In this document: positions 1-6,439 of the stretch, piece by piece
How positions within the stretch are numbered: position 1 is the first letter of the stretch
Layout: each line of letters opens with the position of its first letter
DNA from: Armatimonadota bacterium
Lineage (GTDB): Bacteria; Armatimonadota; Armatimonadia; Armatimonadales; Armatimonadaceae
Length of the DNA stretch: 9,829 bases
Assembly (NCBI GenBank): GCA_030833025.1
Contig: JAURHZ010000070.1
Coordinates: 1 to 9,829, forward strand
Direction: 5' to 3'
Translations under genes and position numbers: made by a program
Notes under the pieces: model-generated
Databases searched by the model: none
Told to the model about the DNA's origin: nothing
Seen by the model: only the letters and a program-made list of their open reading frames with translations

Positions 1-765
1 CCAACAGGTGTAGGAAAGACAGAAGTCGCCAAGGGGTTGGCCGAGCTTTTGTTCGATGATGAGAGTGCACTCGTCCGCGTAGACATGTCGGAATACATGG
101 AAAAGCATTCGGTGGCACGATTGATTGGAGCGCCACCTGGTTACATCGGCCACGAAGATGGCGGCCAGCTTACGGAGGCTGTTAGAAAGCGGCCTTATAG
201 GGTCGTTCTACTGGATGAGATTGAGAAGGCTCATCCCGATGTGTGGAATATTCTTCTACAGGTCCTTGATGATGGTCGTCTCACCGATGGTCAGGGTCGG
301 GTTGTGAGTTTCAGGAATACAGTCATATTGATGACAAGTAACCTCGGATCCCACGAAATCCAAGAAGCAATAAAAACGGGTGCTGATCCGGAAAAGGCGG
401 CCCTACGTGCCCTCACAGGGATAATTCGCCCAGAGCTGATCAACCGTATCGACGAGATTATTCCTTTTGCTGGACTTACGGAAAATGACTTGCTAAAGAT
501 TGTAGATCTGCTCTTGTCACGTACAGTGTCTGCGCTTGCAGATCGCGGAATCTCATTGTCGTTTACATCGGCAGCGAAGCATTCACTCGTAGCGATGGGC
601 TTTGATCCAGTATATGGAGCCCGGCCACTGAAGCGTACGATTCAGCGCCAAGTTGACAACCTATTGAGTACAGCGATACTACGCGGAGATGTCAAGCCTG
701 GAGATGGTCTTAGCTTCGATATCGGCACCGACCGTCCATTTGAAATCCATGTAGATAAGCGATGA
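1..765 (+). CDS. clpB: ATP-dependent chaperone ClpB, C-terminal part (5' end outside window)
   Basis: ClpB is a cytosolic hexameric Hsp100 disaggregase that threads aggregated proteins through its pore together with DnaK. The frame is open from base 1, so the gene starts upstream; a TTG at base 37 is internal. The 254 visible residues are the second AAA+ module. Walker A (PTGVGKTE) is cut at residue 1. The pore-loop region GYIG is near 47-50, Walker B VVLLDE at 68-73, sensor-1 TSN near 112-114, the arginine-finger motif NRID near 148-151, and the sensor-2 motif GARPLKR near 206-212. FDDE after Walker A, LTDGQGR and the lack of a visible ClpP-docking IGF/L loop favour ClpB over ClpC or ClpA. 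The end, shortly after PGD, is normal for the family. The promoter lies outside the window, so heat-shock control cannot be judged. ClpC is the main alternative. Confidence 0.93.
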   Translation, partial: PTGVGKTEVAKGLAELLFDDESALVRVDMSEYMEKHSVARLIGAPPGYIGHEDGGQLTEAVRKRPYRVVLLDEIEKAHPDVWNILLQVLDDGRLTDGQGRVVSFRNTVILMTSNLGSHEIQEAIKTGADPEKAALRALTGIIRPELINRIDEIIPFAGLTENDLLKIVDLLLSRTVSALADRGISLSFTSAAKHSLVAMGFDPVYGARPLKRTIQRQVDNLLSTAILRGDVKPGDGLSFDIGTDRPFEIHVDKR

Positions 766-1323
766 AGGGTCAGACGAAGATGACTTTTCATACATGTAGA
801 TCATTGAGTTCATCTCACTAAGTCCTGCAGGAGAGCCAGTGTTGACCAAACCTGGCTCTCGCATTGCGCCGGTATCGCCTGTGAAAACTATGTACCCTAC
901 ACGTCGCATCAGGCCATTGAACCGTAAGTAGGCACGGCACATAGTCAACCTACTAAACACAGACACCCGACCCGTGAATCTCGTGTCCTGGCAATATCCT
1001 TGTTGTCAGCAATGAACGTATGTGTGAGATTCAAGTAAATACTCGATTACGTCGCAAGTAGCAAGTCAGCAATGTAACCCAAGCGCATTCAGAGCACATT
1101 CCACTACGGGTTGACTTTCTTTGCACCTATTGACACGTAGTTCATCATGGACTCCTGCGTCAAGGAAGCAACAGGGCTCAATAGAATCTCAGGAAAAACA
1201 GAGGATATGACATTCTAATCAATGGTCACTCACTGGTGACTGGAACCACTAGTTCCGACTATCCAAGCGCAAAAGTATAGCCGCTATCGTAAACCAACAG
1301 GAACGTGTGTTCAAAGAGTACCC
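766..1323. other. Noncoding junction between convergent clpB and ribosomal operon
   Basis: This stretch contains no supported gene. Short frames lack SD sites and resemble nothing I know; the longest plus-strand ATG frame I checked (1147-1218, 23 residues) has no SD. I see no tRNA T-loop pattern. Besides the 831-860 hairpin it has a 10-base direct repeat (GTCAGCAATG at 1005-1014 and 1065-1074). It also has an 8-base inverted pair (TGAATCTC at 975-982, GAGATTCA at 1026-1033) and two 5-bp hairpins at 1225-1240 and 1242-1256. All are short enough to arise by chance. TTGACT (1111) and TTGACA (1130) lack a matching -10 box at normal spacing. Confidence 0.6.
831..860 (+). terminator. Hairpin downstream of clpB, possible terminator without U-tract
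   Basis: GAGAGCCAG at 831-839 is perfectly complementary to CTGGCTCTC at 852-860, giving a 9-bp stem with a 12-base loop, 65 bases past the clpB stop. No T-run follows on either strand, so it is not a canonical intrinsic terminator. It may protect the clpB 3' end or act in rho-assisted termination. The stem is seen directly; the role is inferred. Confidence 0.4.
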
Positions 1324-1362
1324 AATAAGAAAAAGAGGAAGGTCCCAATGGAACCCTCCTCT
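1324..1362 (-). terminator. Rho-independent terminator of the ribosomal operon
   Basis: Read on the minus strand, AGAGGAGGGTTCC (1362-1350) pairs with GGGACCTTCCTCT (1346-1334) around the triloop ATT. This 13-bp stem has two G-U wobbles. It runs straight into a T-rich tail (TTTTCTTATT, 1333-1324). It starts 23 bases after the rpsI stop codon, where the operon should end. The plus strand has no T-run after the stem, so it works in one direction only. Confidence 0.93.
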
Positions 1363-1385
1363 GTAGATCATCGATGTGCTTGCGA

Positions 1386-1781
1386 TTAACGCTTGCTGAA
1401 CTGGAATCCACGGCGTGCACGCTTGCGGCCGTACTTCTTACGTTCTTTTACACGTGGGTCACGTGTAAGGAATCCTCCGCGGCGCAGGGGAGTTCGAAGC
1501 TCAGGATCTGCCTCGACCAATGCCTTGGAAATACCGTGGCGAAGGGCACCAGCTTGACCAGAAATACCACCACCGTGGGTCTTAGCCATCACGCTGTAGC
1601 GGCCTTCTGTCTGAGTGACTTGGAACGGCTGATTGATCAAAGCTTCAAGCGTACGGCGGCAGAAGTACTCAAGCACGCCTTTCTTGTTTACTTCGATGGA
1701 GCCATCACCCTCCGACAACCAAACACGGGCTACAGCGTTTTTACGCTTACCGGTACCGTAGTAGCGAACTGCATCTGCCAT
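1386..1781 (-). CDS. rpsI: 30S ribosomal protein S9
   Basis: S9 is a small-subunit head protein; in the family its C-terminal tail reaches toward the P-site tRNA. The 131-residue product is full length. It carries the signature YYGTGKRKNAVARVWL near residues 7-22, then GDGSIEVN and TLEALINQPF, a central THGGG-SGQAGALRHGISKAL block, and a basic tail ending in SKR. ATG start; AGGAG lies 7 bases upstream, inside the last codons of rplM, and only 2 bases separate the rplM stop from this start, so the two are almost certainly translationally coupled. It is the last gene of the operon, followed by a strong terminator. Confidence 0.98.
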   Translation of the reverse strand: MADAVRYYGTGKRKNAVARVWLSEGDGSIEVNKKGVLEYFCRRTLEALINQPFQVTQTEGRYSVMAKTHGGGISGQAGALRHGISKALVEADPELRTPLRRGGFLTRDPRVKERKKYGRKRARRGFQFSKR

Positions 1782-1783
1782 GA

Positions 1784-2224
1784 TTATGCTCCTGCCTCGG
1801 CGGATTCACCGAGCTGGCCACGGTGACGTGCCAACCCTTCTTCGCCTGCGTAGACCTTGAGTTTGCGCATTTGCTGAGCACCCAGTGCGTTGTGTGGGAG
1901 CATTCCCTTTACAACACGATGAATAGCCAGCTCAGGGCGTCGCTCGAGCAACGTCCCACGCTCAACCTGCTTGATACCACCTGGGTACAACGTGTGGTGA
2001 TAAATAGGCTCATCAGCCTTGTTATTACCGGTCATCACAGCACGCGCCGCATTGATGATGACCACATGGTCACCACAATCGAGGTGTGGAGCGAAGTACG
2101 GCTTGTTCTTACCGCGAAGCAGCTTTGCCGCTTCAGCAGCCAATCGTCCGATAGGCACGCCAGTCGCATCAAGTACGACCCAATCGCGCTTAATGTCCGC
2201 TGGCTTCAGCGAATACGTCTTCAT
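1784..2224 (-). CDS. rplM: 50S ribosomal protein L13
   Basis: L13 is an early-assembling large-subunit protein that binds 23S rRNA. The 146-residue product has the family landmarks in order: WVVLDATGVPIGRLA near 15-29, LRGKNKPYFAPHLDCGDHVV near 36-55, NAARAVMTGNK-like strand, YHHTLYPGG, and GMLPHNALG with KLKVYAG near the end. Length is normal. ATG start, 5 bases after the truA stop, with AAGGA overlapping the last truA codons. It pairs with rpsI as in most bacteria. The last residues (ESAEAGA) are not conserved. Confidence 0.98.
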   Translation of the reverse strand: MKTYSLKPADIKRDWVVLDATGVPIGRLAAEAAKLLRGKNKPYFAPHLDCGDHVVIINAARAVMTGNNKADEPIYHHTLYPGGIKQVERGTLLERRPELAIHRVVKGMLPHNALGAQQMRKLKVYAGEEGLARHRGQLGESAEAGA

Positions 2225-2229
2225 ATCGT

Positions 2230-3003
2230 CTATTCCTTGTTCCTAAGGTCTATCCGCACGCCGTCGTAAGACACGTGCTTCAAGGTCAAACCATGTGGCG
2301 GTGCCACCCGCGGGCAAATGCCCTTATTCTTCAGAGCCAAAACGGCTTCCATCCGACTAACGGAAATGCGACCAATACCAACTTCGACCAGCGAACCAAC
2401 GATTGCCCTGACCATCTGTCTCAGAAAGGCATTTGCAGTGATATGAACCACCACCAGATCGCCTCGTCGTCGCACATCGATGACATCCAACCGTCGAACG
2501 GTACTTTTTCCCTTCGCCGCATTGCCAAATGATGCAAAGTCGTGAACACCAGTAAGGTGTTCCGCGGCGCATCGCATTGCGTCGATGTCCAACAACCGGT
2601 CAACGTGCCAGGCACGATTCCCTAACGTCGGACGACGGAACTTTCCGTTATCAATCAGGTACATATACGTCCTCGATGTAGCCGATCGTTGTGAATGAAA
2701 GGTTTCATCAACCTCAGTAACACCACGAACAACCAAATCTCTCGGGAGAATCGCATTTAGCGCGACCTCAGCTTGCTCAGCGGTAAACCGCCAACAAACA
2801 TCCGCGTGTACAACCTGACCCGTAGCGTGCACTCCCTTGTCTGTCCGCCCGGCTCCATGGACCCGAACTCGTTGACCTGCCAAGCGAGTAAACGCTGCTT
2901 CTAACTCTCTCTGTACAGAGCGCACATCCGGTCCTTGGAGCTGATAGCCCTCAAATCCGGAACCGTCATACTCAACAAACATCCGGATGCGCTTCTCTGT
3001 CAC
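2230..3003 (-). CDS. truA: tRNA pseudouridine(38-40) synthase TruA
   Basis: TruA converts uridines 38-40 of the tRNA anticodon stem-loop to pseudouridine. The 257-residue product has the N-terminal VEYDGSGFEGYQLQ motif (the usual GWQ is GYQ here). The catalytic aspartate D55 sits in HGAGRTDKGVHA. A SATSRTYMYLIDN strand, DFASF, and the late NAFLRQMVRAIVGSL segment are also present. The start is GTG at 3001-3003; the next in-frame ATG is 7 codons in, directly before the first conserved strand, so GTG fits better. No strong SD is visible (only GGGTGG-like), which suggests weak initiation or coupling to rplQ, 28 bases upstream. Its place after rplQ and before rplM is common in several phyla. Confidence 0.96.
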   Translation of the reverse strand: MTEKRIRMFVEYDGSGFEGYQLQGPDVRSVQRELEAAFTRLAGQRVRVHGAGRTDKGVHATGQVVHADVCWRFTAEQAEVALNAILPRDLVVRGVTEVDETFHSQRSATSRTYMYLIDNGKFRRPTLGNRAWHVDRLLDIDAMRCAAEHLTGVHDFASFGNAAKGKSTVRRLDVIDVRRRGDLVVVHITANAFLRQMVRAIVGSLVEVGIGRISVSRMEAVLALKNKGICPRVAPPHGLTLKHVSYDGVRIDLRNKE

Positions 3004-3031
3004 GAATCAACACCACCCAAAACTGGTTTGA

Positions 3032-3403
3032 TTAACCGTCAACAAACTCCAATATGACCATCGGAGCTCCGTCTCCACGACGAATACCCTTTTTAGCCAT
3101 CCGAGTGTAACCACCATGACGCTCTGCAAAAGCTGGAGCGATAACCGTAAAGAGTTCCTTTACAATATCCTCATCTTCAGCAGCACGACCACTAAAGGTA
3201 GCACGCGCAATACGGCGGGAATGAACTGAGTCATCCTTAGCACGCGTCACGAGCTTCTCAATGAGGGGTTGAATCTCTTTCGCACGGGTTTCCGTGGTTT
3301 CGATGCGCTTGTAGATAATCATCGAGCGCAGAAGCCCCTTGAGCAGCGCCTTCCGCTGATCCGATGGTAGGCCGAACTGACGGCCGCCAATCCTATGTCG
3401 CAT
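3032..3403 (-). CDS. rplQ: 50S ribosomal protein L17
   Basis: L17 is a large-subunit protein located near the exit of the peptide tunnel. The 123-residue product begins with the family signature MRHRIGGRQFGLPSDQRKAL. It continues with RIETTETRAKEIQPLIEKLVTRAK, and ends with GGYTRMAKKGIRRGDGAPMVILEF, all typical of L17 and at normal length. ATG start; the SD (GAGGAG) lies across the last two codons and stop of rpoA, and only 5 bases separate the two genes. This implies translational coupling to rpoA. Confidence 0.98.
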   Translation of the reverse strand: MRHRIGGRQFGLPSDQRKALLKGLLRSMIIYKRIETTETRAKEIQPLIEKLVTRAKDDSVHSRRIARATFSGRAAEDEDIVKELFTVIAPAFAERHGGYTRMAKKGIRRGDGAPMVILEFVDG

Positions 3404-3408
3404 TTATT

Positions 3409-4404
3409 TTACTCCTCATCGAAGTCCGGGTACTCACCGAGTCCCGAGTCCTTAAGAGCAAGTCCCAGCTCCTGTAGTTTTTCCTTCACTTCCGTGAGGG
3501 ACTTGCGTCCGAAGTTTCGGATGTTCAGCAAGTCGACTTCAGAAATCTGAGTCAAGTCATGTAGTGTCAGCAATTGCGCCTTCTTAAGGCAGTTGTATGT
3601 TCGGACAGAAAAGTCTAGCTCTTCGATCCGCTGTTGATGTCCAGCTGGAATCGCTGCTTGCGCACTGGCAGTCAGTGCAGGAGCAGTTCGTAGCGGACGA
3701 CCCGTGAGGGTCATGAATCGCTCAAAATGCTCCGTAAGCAGCTCTGCAGCTTGGGAAACAGCTACTGCAGGCTCAATCGTCCCGTTAGTCGTAACTTCAA
3801 GCGTCAATCGCTCGTAGTCGTTTCGGTTACCAACACGAGTTGGATCAACCGTGTAGTTGACCTTACGTACTGGACCGAACGCAGAAGGGACAGGAATCTC
3901 ACCGATAATGTCAGAACGACGCGACGTATCCGGCATGACATAGCCACGCCCGGTACGAACCGTCAACTCAACATACAAACTCGCAGCTTCATCAGAGATG
4001 CGTGCCAGATAGACATCAGGGTTTGCGATTTCAACATCTGTAGGGCAGATAACATCTGCTCCACTGATAACGCCAACACCCTTTGTATCTATGCGGAGTG
4101 TCCATACATCTTCGCCACGTTCGATGGCGTCATCATGAACCTTTACACACAGTTCCTTGAGGTTCAGAAAGAGCTCAGTGGCATCTTCCTTGAGACCCGC
4201 GATCGATTGAAACTCATGCTGCACACCTTCAATCTTGACAGATGTAACAGCAGCACCTTCAACCGACGACAGCAGAACACGTCGCAACGAGTTACCAAGT
4301 GTGGGACCGTAACCAGGCTCAAGAGGTTCGACCACGAACTTGCCGTAGTTACCCTCCGTCTCAAGGACGCTGATTTCTGGCTCTCTAGAATCGGAATGAA
4401 CCAT
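3409..4404 (-). CDS. rpoA: DNA-directed RNA polymerase subunit alpha
   Basis: The alpha dimer nucleates RNA polymerase assembly; its C-terminal domain contacts UP elements and activators. I place the start at ATG 4402-4404 (331 residues), because AAAGGAG sits 5 bases upstream of it. An in-frame GTG at 4420-4422 would add six residues that include the SD itself. The N-terminal dimerisation motif LEPGYGPTLGNSLRRVLLSS lies near residue 28-47, and EIPVPSAFGPVRKVNYTV near 169-186. The C-terminal domain (IEELDFSVRTYNCLKKA, then NIRNFGRKSLTEVKEKL) keeps the arginine near 268 and asparagine near 271, which match the DNA-contacting residues of E. coli alpha-CTD. The linker between domains is alanine- and proline-rich. 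The tail is acidic, ending FDEE. Confidence 0.98.
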   Translation of the reverse strand: MVHSDSREPEISVLETEGNYGKFVVEPLEPGYGPTLGNSLRRVLLSSVEGAAVTSVKIEGVQHEFQSIAGLKEDATELFLNLKELCVKVHDDAIERGEDVWTLRIDTKGVGVISGADVICPTDVEIANPDVYLARISDEAASLYVELTVRTGRGYVMPDTSRRSDIIGEIPVPSAFGPVRKVNYTVDPTRVGNRNDYERLTLEVTTNGTIEPAVAVSQAAELLTEHFERFMTLTGRPLRTAPALTASAQAAIPAGHQQRIEELDFSVRTYNCLKKAQLLTLHDLTQISEVDLLNIRNFGRKSLTEVKEKLQELGLALKDSGLGEYPDFDEE

Positions 4405-4417
4405 TCTTTCTCCTTTG
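4405..4417 (-). promoter_or_regulatory. Shine-Dalgarno site deciding the rpoA start
   Basis: AAAGGAG, then AAAGA, then ATG on the minus strand. This near-ideal SD and 5-base spacer point to the ATG at 4404 and place the upstream in-frame GTG (4422) outside the gene. Confidence 0.85.
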
Positions 4418-4442
4418 ACCACTTATGCAGTCGTGCAACGCA

Positions 4443-5087
4443 TCAACGTGAGTAGAACTCGATAATGATCTGTTCCTTGACCGTCGTATCAACCTCATCA
4501 CGACGAGGAGCAGTAATCACCTTGCCAGAGAACTGATTGACATCCAATGACAACCAGGATGGAACACGGCCAGCACCGGATGCAAGCGCATCCTGAATCA
4601 ACACATTACGACGTGCAGACTCGGCCAATGTAACAACATCACCTGGACGAAGTTGAATTGATGGAATGTCGACCGTGCGACCATTTACCAAGAAATGACC
4701 GTGGTTGACAAACTGTCTGGCCTGCGCACGGGATGTGGCGAAACCAAGACGGAAAACAGCATTGTCAAGACGGAGCTCGAGAAGCTGCAAGAGGTTTTCA
4801 CCGGTAATTCCACGACGGCGAGTCGCTTCTGCGACGTATGCACGGAATGGACCTTCCAAAACCCGGTAAACCTGACGCATCTTCTGCTTTTCACGAAGCT
4901 GGCTACCATAGTCCGTGATCTTGGCTGGACGGCCCGTATTGCCCTGCCAACCCGGAGCATAGTTACGACGCTCAATAGCGCACTTCTTCGAATAGCAGCG
5001 AGCCCCCTTGATGTAGAGCTTCTCGCCAGCCCGTCGACATTGTCGGCAACGGGCATCCCCGCTGACCGCATTTTTAGATTTAGACAT
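4443..5087 (-). CDS. rpsD: 30S ribosomal protein S4 (zinc-ligand form)
   Basis: S4 is a primary 16S rRNA binder that starts assembly of the 30S body; in many bacteria it also represses its own operon. The 214-residue product keeps four cysteines in the N-terminal zinc site (C14, C17, C31, C36), so it is the zinc-binding form. Next come DYGSQLREKQK-RQVY near 69-83 and an S4 RNA-binding domain with RLDNAVFRLGFATSRAQARQFV-HGH-VNG near 111-137. It ends FYSR. The usual PGQHG turn reads PGWQG at 45-49. Length is a little above average because of a short N-terminal lead. ATG start with a very strong SD (AAGGAGGAGG), 53 bases after rpsK. Confidence 0.98.
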   Translation of the reverse strand: MSKSKNAVSGDARCRQCRRAGEKLYIKGARCYSKKCAIERRNYAPGWQGNTGRPAKITDYGSQLREKQKMRQVYRVLEGPFRAYVAEATRRRGITGENLLQLLELRLDNAVFRLGFATSRAQARQFVNHGHFLVNGRTVDIPSIQLRPGDVVTLAESARRNVLIQDALASGAGRVPSWLSLDVNQFSGKVITAPRRDEVDTTVKEQIIIEFYSR

Positions 5088-5091
5088 AAAT

Positions 5092-5121
5092 CTCTTCCTC
5101 CTCCTTCGCTGCCCAGCAGCG
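5092..5121 (-). promoter_or_regulatory. Hairpin abutting the rpsD ribosome binding site
   Basis: On the minus strand CGCTGC (5121-5116) pairs with GCAGCG (5112-5107) around the triloop TGG. The purine-rich SD AAGGAGGAGGAAGAG (5106-5092) follows with no gap. A GC-rich stem touching the SD could tune S4 translation or bind a regulator. The structure is visible; the function is inferred. Confidence 0.45.
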
Positions 5122-5140
5122 GGAGTTTACGAGCGCATCG

Positions 5141-5539
5141 TCAGACGCGACGACGCTTAGGTGGACGACAGCCATTATGAGGCAATGGAGTAACATCACG
5201 AATGACCGTGATCTCAAGGCCGACCTGCGCGAGTGCACGCACAGCAGTCTCACGACCGCTTCCAGGACCCTTGACATTAACCTCAACACGCTTCAAACCA
5301 TGCTCCTGCGCCTTGCGTGCAGCTTGCTCAGCAGCGAGCTGTGCCGCAAACGGAGTACCCTTACGGGATCCCTTGAAGCCAACCTGCCCAGCCGATGCCC
5401 AAGAAATGGCATCGCCCTTTGTGTCAGTCAAGGTAACGATGGTGTTATTGAAGGTGCTCTGAATGTGCGCGACACCAACGGCGATGTTTTTCTTCGCCTT
5501 GGACTTGCCTCTGTTACCAGATGTAGATTTTCGTGCCAT
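5141..5539 (-). CDS. rpsK: 30S ribosomal protein S11
   Basis: S11 forms part of the small-subunit platform near the E site and the mRNA exit path. The 132-residue product has a lysine-rich start, then GVAHIQSTFNNTIVTLTDTKGD near 22-43 and ISWASAGQVGFKGSRKGTPFAAQ near 45-67. These are followed by NVKGPGSGRE-AVRAL, and the conserved C-terminus DVTPLPHNGCRPPKRRRV. Full length. ATG start 9 bases after the rpsM stop, with a modest SD (AAGG) overlapping that stop. This is the usual rpsM-rpsK-rpsD order of the alpha operon. Confidence 0.98.
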   Translation of the reverse strand: MARKSTSGNRGKSKAKKNIAVGVAHIQSTFNNTIVTLTDTKGDAISWASAGQVGFKGSRKGTPFAAQLAAEQAARKAQEHGLKRVEVNVKGPGSGRETAVRALAQVGLEITVIRDVTPLPHNGCRPPKRRRV

Positions 5540-5548
5540 GATTCAGCC

Positions 5549-5923
5549 TTACTTCTTCTTCTTCTTTGCACCAACTGTACGCTTTGGTCCCTTACGGGTA
5601 CGTGCATTGGTGGATGTACGCTGCCCACGAACCGGAAGACCACGACGGTGGCGAATACCACGCGTGCACTGGATTTCCTGCAGGCGGCGAATGTTCATCT
5701 GAATCTGACGGCGAAGGTCACCCTCAACACGCCATTCCTTCTCAATCACCTCGCGGAGCTTGGAAACATCCGACTCAGACATCTCTGCAACTTTTGTACG
5801 CGGGTCGATACCGACCTGCTCCAGAATCTTACGTGCGCCGGACAAGCCGACACCGAAAATATCAGGAAGTGCGTACTCGATGCTCTTATCGCGTGGAAGA
5901 TCCACGCCAGCAATACGGGCCAC
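5549..5923 (-). CDS. rpsM: 30S ribosomal protein S13
   Basis: S13 lies at the top of the 30S head and forms bridges to the large subunit. The 124-residue product begins ARIAGVDLPRDKSIEYAL, has a helix-hairpin-helix-like IFGVGLSGARKIL, and carries the signature TRGIRHRRGLPVRGQRT-TNARTRKGP. It ends in five lysines, all encoded by AAG, which makes a short AAG repeat at the 3' end. The start is GTG (5921-5923) with AGGAG 8 bases upstream; the next conserved residue follows at once, so no later start fits. It lies 24 bases after rpmJ. Confidence 0.98.
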   Translation of the reverse strand: MARIAGVDLPRDKSIEYALPDIFGVGLSGARKILEQVGIDPRTKVAEMSESDVSKLREVIEKEWRVEGDLRRQIQMNIRRLQEIQCTRGIRHRRGLPVRGQRTSTNARTRKGPKRTVGAKKKKK

Positions 5924-5947
5924 TATAATTTCTCCTAGATAACCAAG

Positions 5948-6061
5948 TTAACCTTGGCGTTGCTTGTGCTTTGGATTCTTGCAGATGACGCGAACAACGC
6001 CCTCACGCTTGATTACCTTGCACTTGTCGCAAATCTTCTTAACAGAAGCTCGGACTTTCAT
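5948..6061 (-). CDS. rpmJ: 50S ribosomal protein L36
   Basis: L36 is a tiny zinc-ribbon protein of the large subunit. This short gene translates to 37 residues, starting MKVRASVKKICDKCKVIKR and ending KNPKHKQRQG. The four zinc ligands are C11, C14, C27 and H32, so this is the classic zinc-binding form and not a cysteine-free paralog. ATG start with AAGGGG 6 bases upstream; TAA stop. It lies 21 bases after the infA stop and before rpsM, the standard position. Confidence 0.97.
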   Translation of the reverse strand: MKVRASVKKICDKCKVIKREGVVRVICKNPKHKQRQG

Positions 6062-6082
6062 TGCATTCCCCTTTTCCTACCC

Positions 6083-6439
6083 CTACCTGTATCGATAAAG
6101 AATTCGCCCACGCGTCAAGTCGTATGGCGTCAACTCAACCAAAACACGGTCTCCAGGGAGGATCTTGATGTAATGCATACGGATTTTCCCAGAAATGTGG
6201 GCCAGCAGCTCATGGCCGCTGTCAAGACGTATCTTGAACATGGTATTGGGCAGATTCTCCACCACAACACCCTGAACCTCAATTCCAGATTCCTTTTCAG
6301 GCTGCTCGTCTTCGACTTTCCGCGGCGCTGACGGACGTCCGCCGCCAACTCGCCCCTGCGCGGGACGAGAGCCTCCGCTCCTTTGTCCGCCACCTGGGCG
6401 ACCTGATGATGGGCGATATCCGCCTGGTTTACCAGCCAT
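6083..6439 (-). CDS. infA: Translation initiation factor IF-1 with Gly/Arg-rich N-terminal extension
   Basis: IF-1 binds the 30S A site during initiation. Residues about 50-118 are a complete OB-fold IF-1: GIEVQGVVVENLPNTMF, LAHISGKIRMHYIKILPGD, then VELTPYDLTRGRILYRYR. Ordinary IF-1 is about 72 residues, so this 118-residue form has about 48 extra. Residues 1-41 are rich in Gly, Arg, Pro and Ser (GGYRP, GRPGGGQRSGG, GRVGGGRP). An acidic linker EDEQPEKE follows. I read each codon of the extension and found no ATG, GTG or TTG after codon 1 until inside the core, so a standard short start is not available in this frame. The SD is poor: GGAG lies 13 bases before the ATG. CTG or ATT starts cannot be excluded. 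Confidence 0.93.
   Translation of the reverse strand: MAGKPGGYRPSSGRPGGGQRSGGSRPAQGRVGGGRPSAPRKVEDEQPEKESGIEVQGVVVENLPNTMFKIRLDSGHELLAHISGKIRMHYIKILPGDRVLVELTPYDLTRGRILYRYR

Noticed and set aside
679..966. Minus-strand 95-residue open frame across the clpB 3' end and spacer
   Set aside because: It overlaps the well-supported clpB coding end on the opposite strand, has no recognisable motif, and would place a gene across the 831-860 hairpin.
1111..1158. Promoter-like TTGACT and TTGACA boxes in the spacer
   Set aside because: No acceptable -10 hexamer occurs about 17 bases downstream of either.
1147..1218. 23-codon plus-strand ATG frame in the spacer
   Set aside because: No SD, no similarity I recognise, and the TTGACA upstream is too close to serve as its promoter.
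1225..1256. Two adjacent small hairpins in the spacer as a possible small RNA
   Set aside because: The stems are only 5 bp with no U-tract, a level expected by chance in this length.
1321..1344. Bases that would translate as PNKKKRKV, resembling the SV40 nuclear localisation signal
   Set aside because: They are the A-rich side of the rho-independent terminator read on the other strand. There is no open gene around them, so the match is a coincidence and not a sign of a construct.
3727..4455. 242-residue plus-strand open frame antisense to rpoA
   Set aside because: Same reason: it is a shadow of the conserved alpha-subunit gene, with no SD or family resemblance.
5552..5566. Trinucleotide CTT repeat as a possible variable repeat
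   Set aside because: It encodes the poly-lysine tail of S13, which is common in the family; five units are too few to call a variable repeat.
5177..5938. 253-residue plus-strand open frame antisense to rpsK and rpsM
   Set aside because: It is the mirror of two certain ribosomal genes in one frame. Its protein has no coherent family motif, and codon bias of the sense genes explains the lack of stops.
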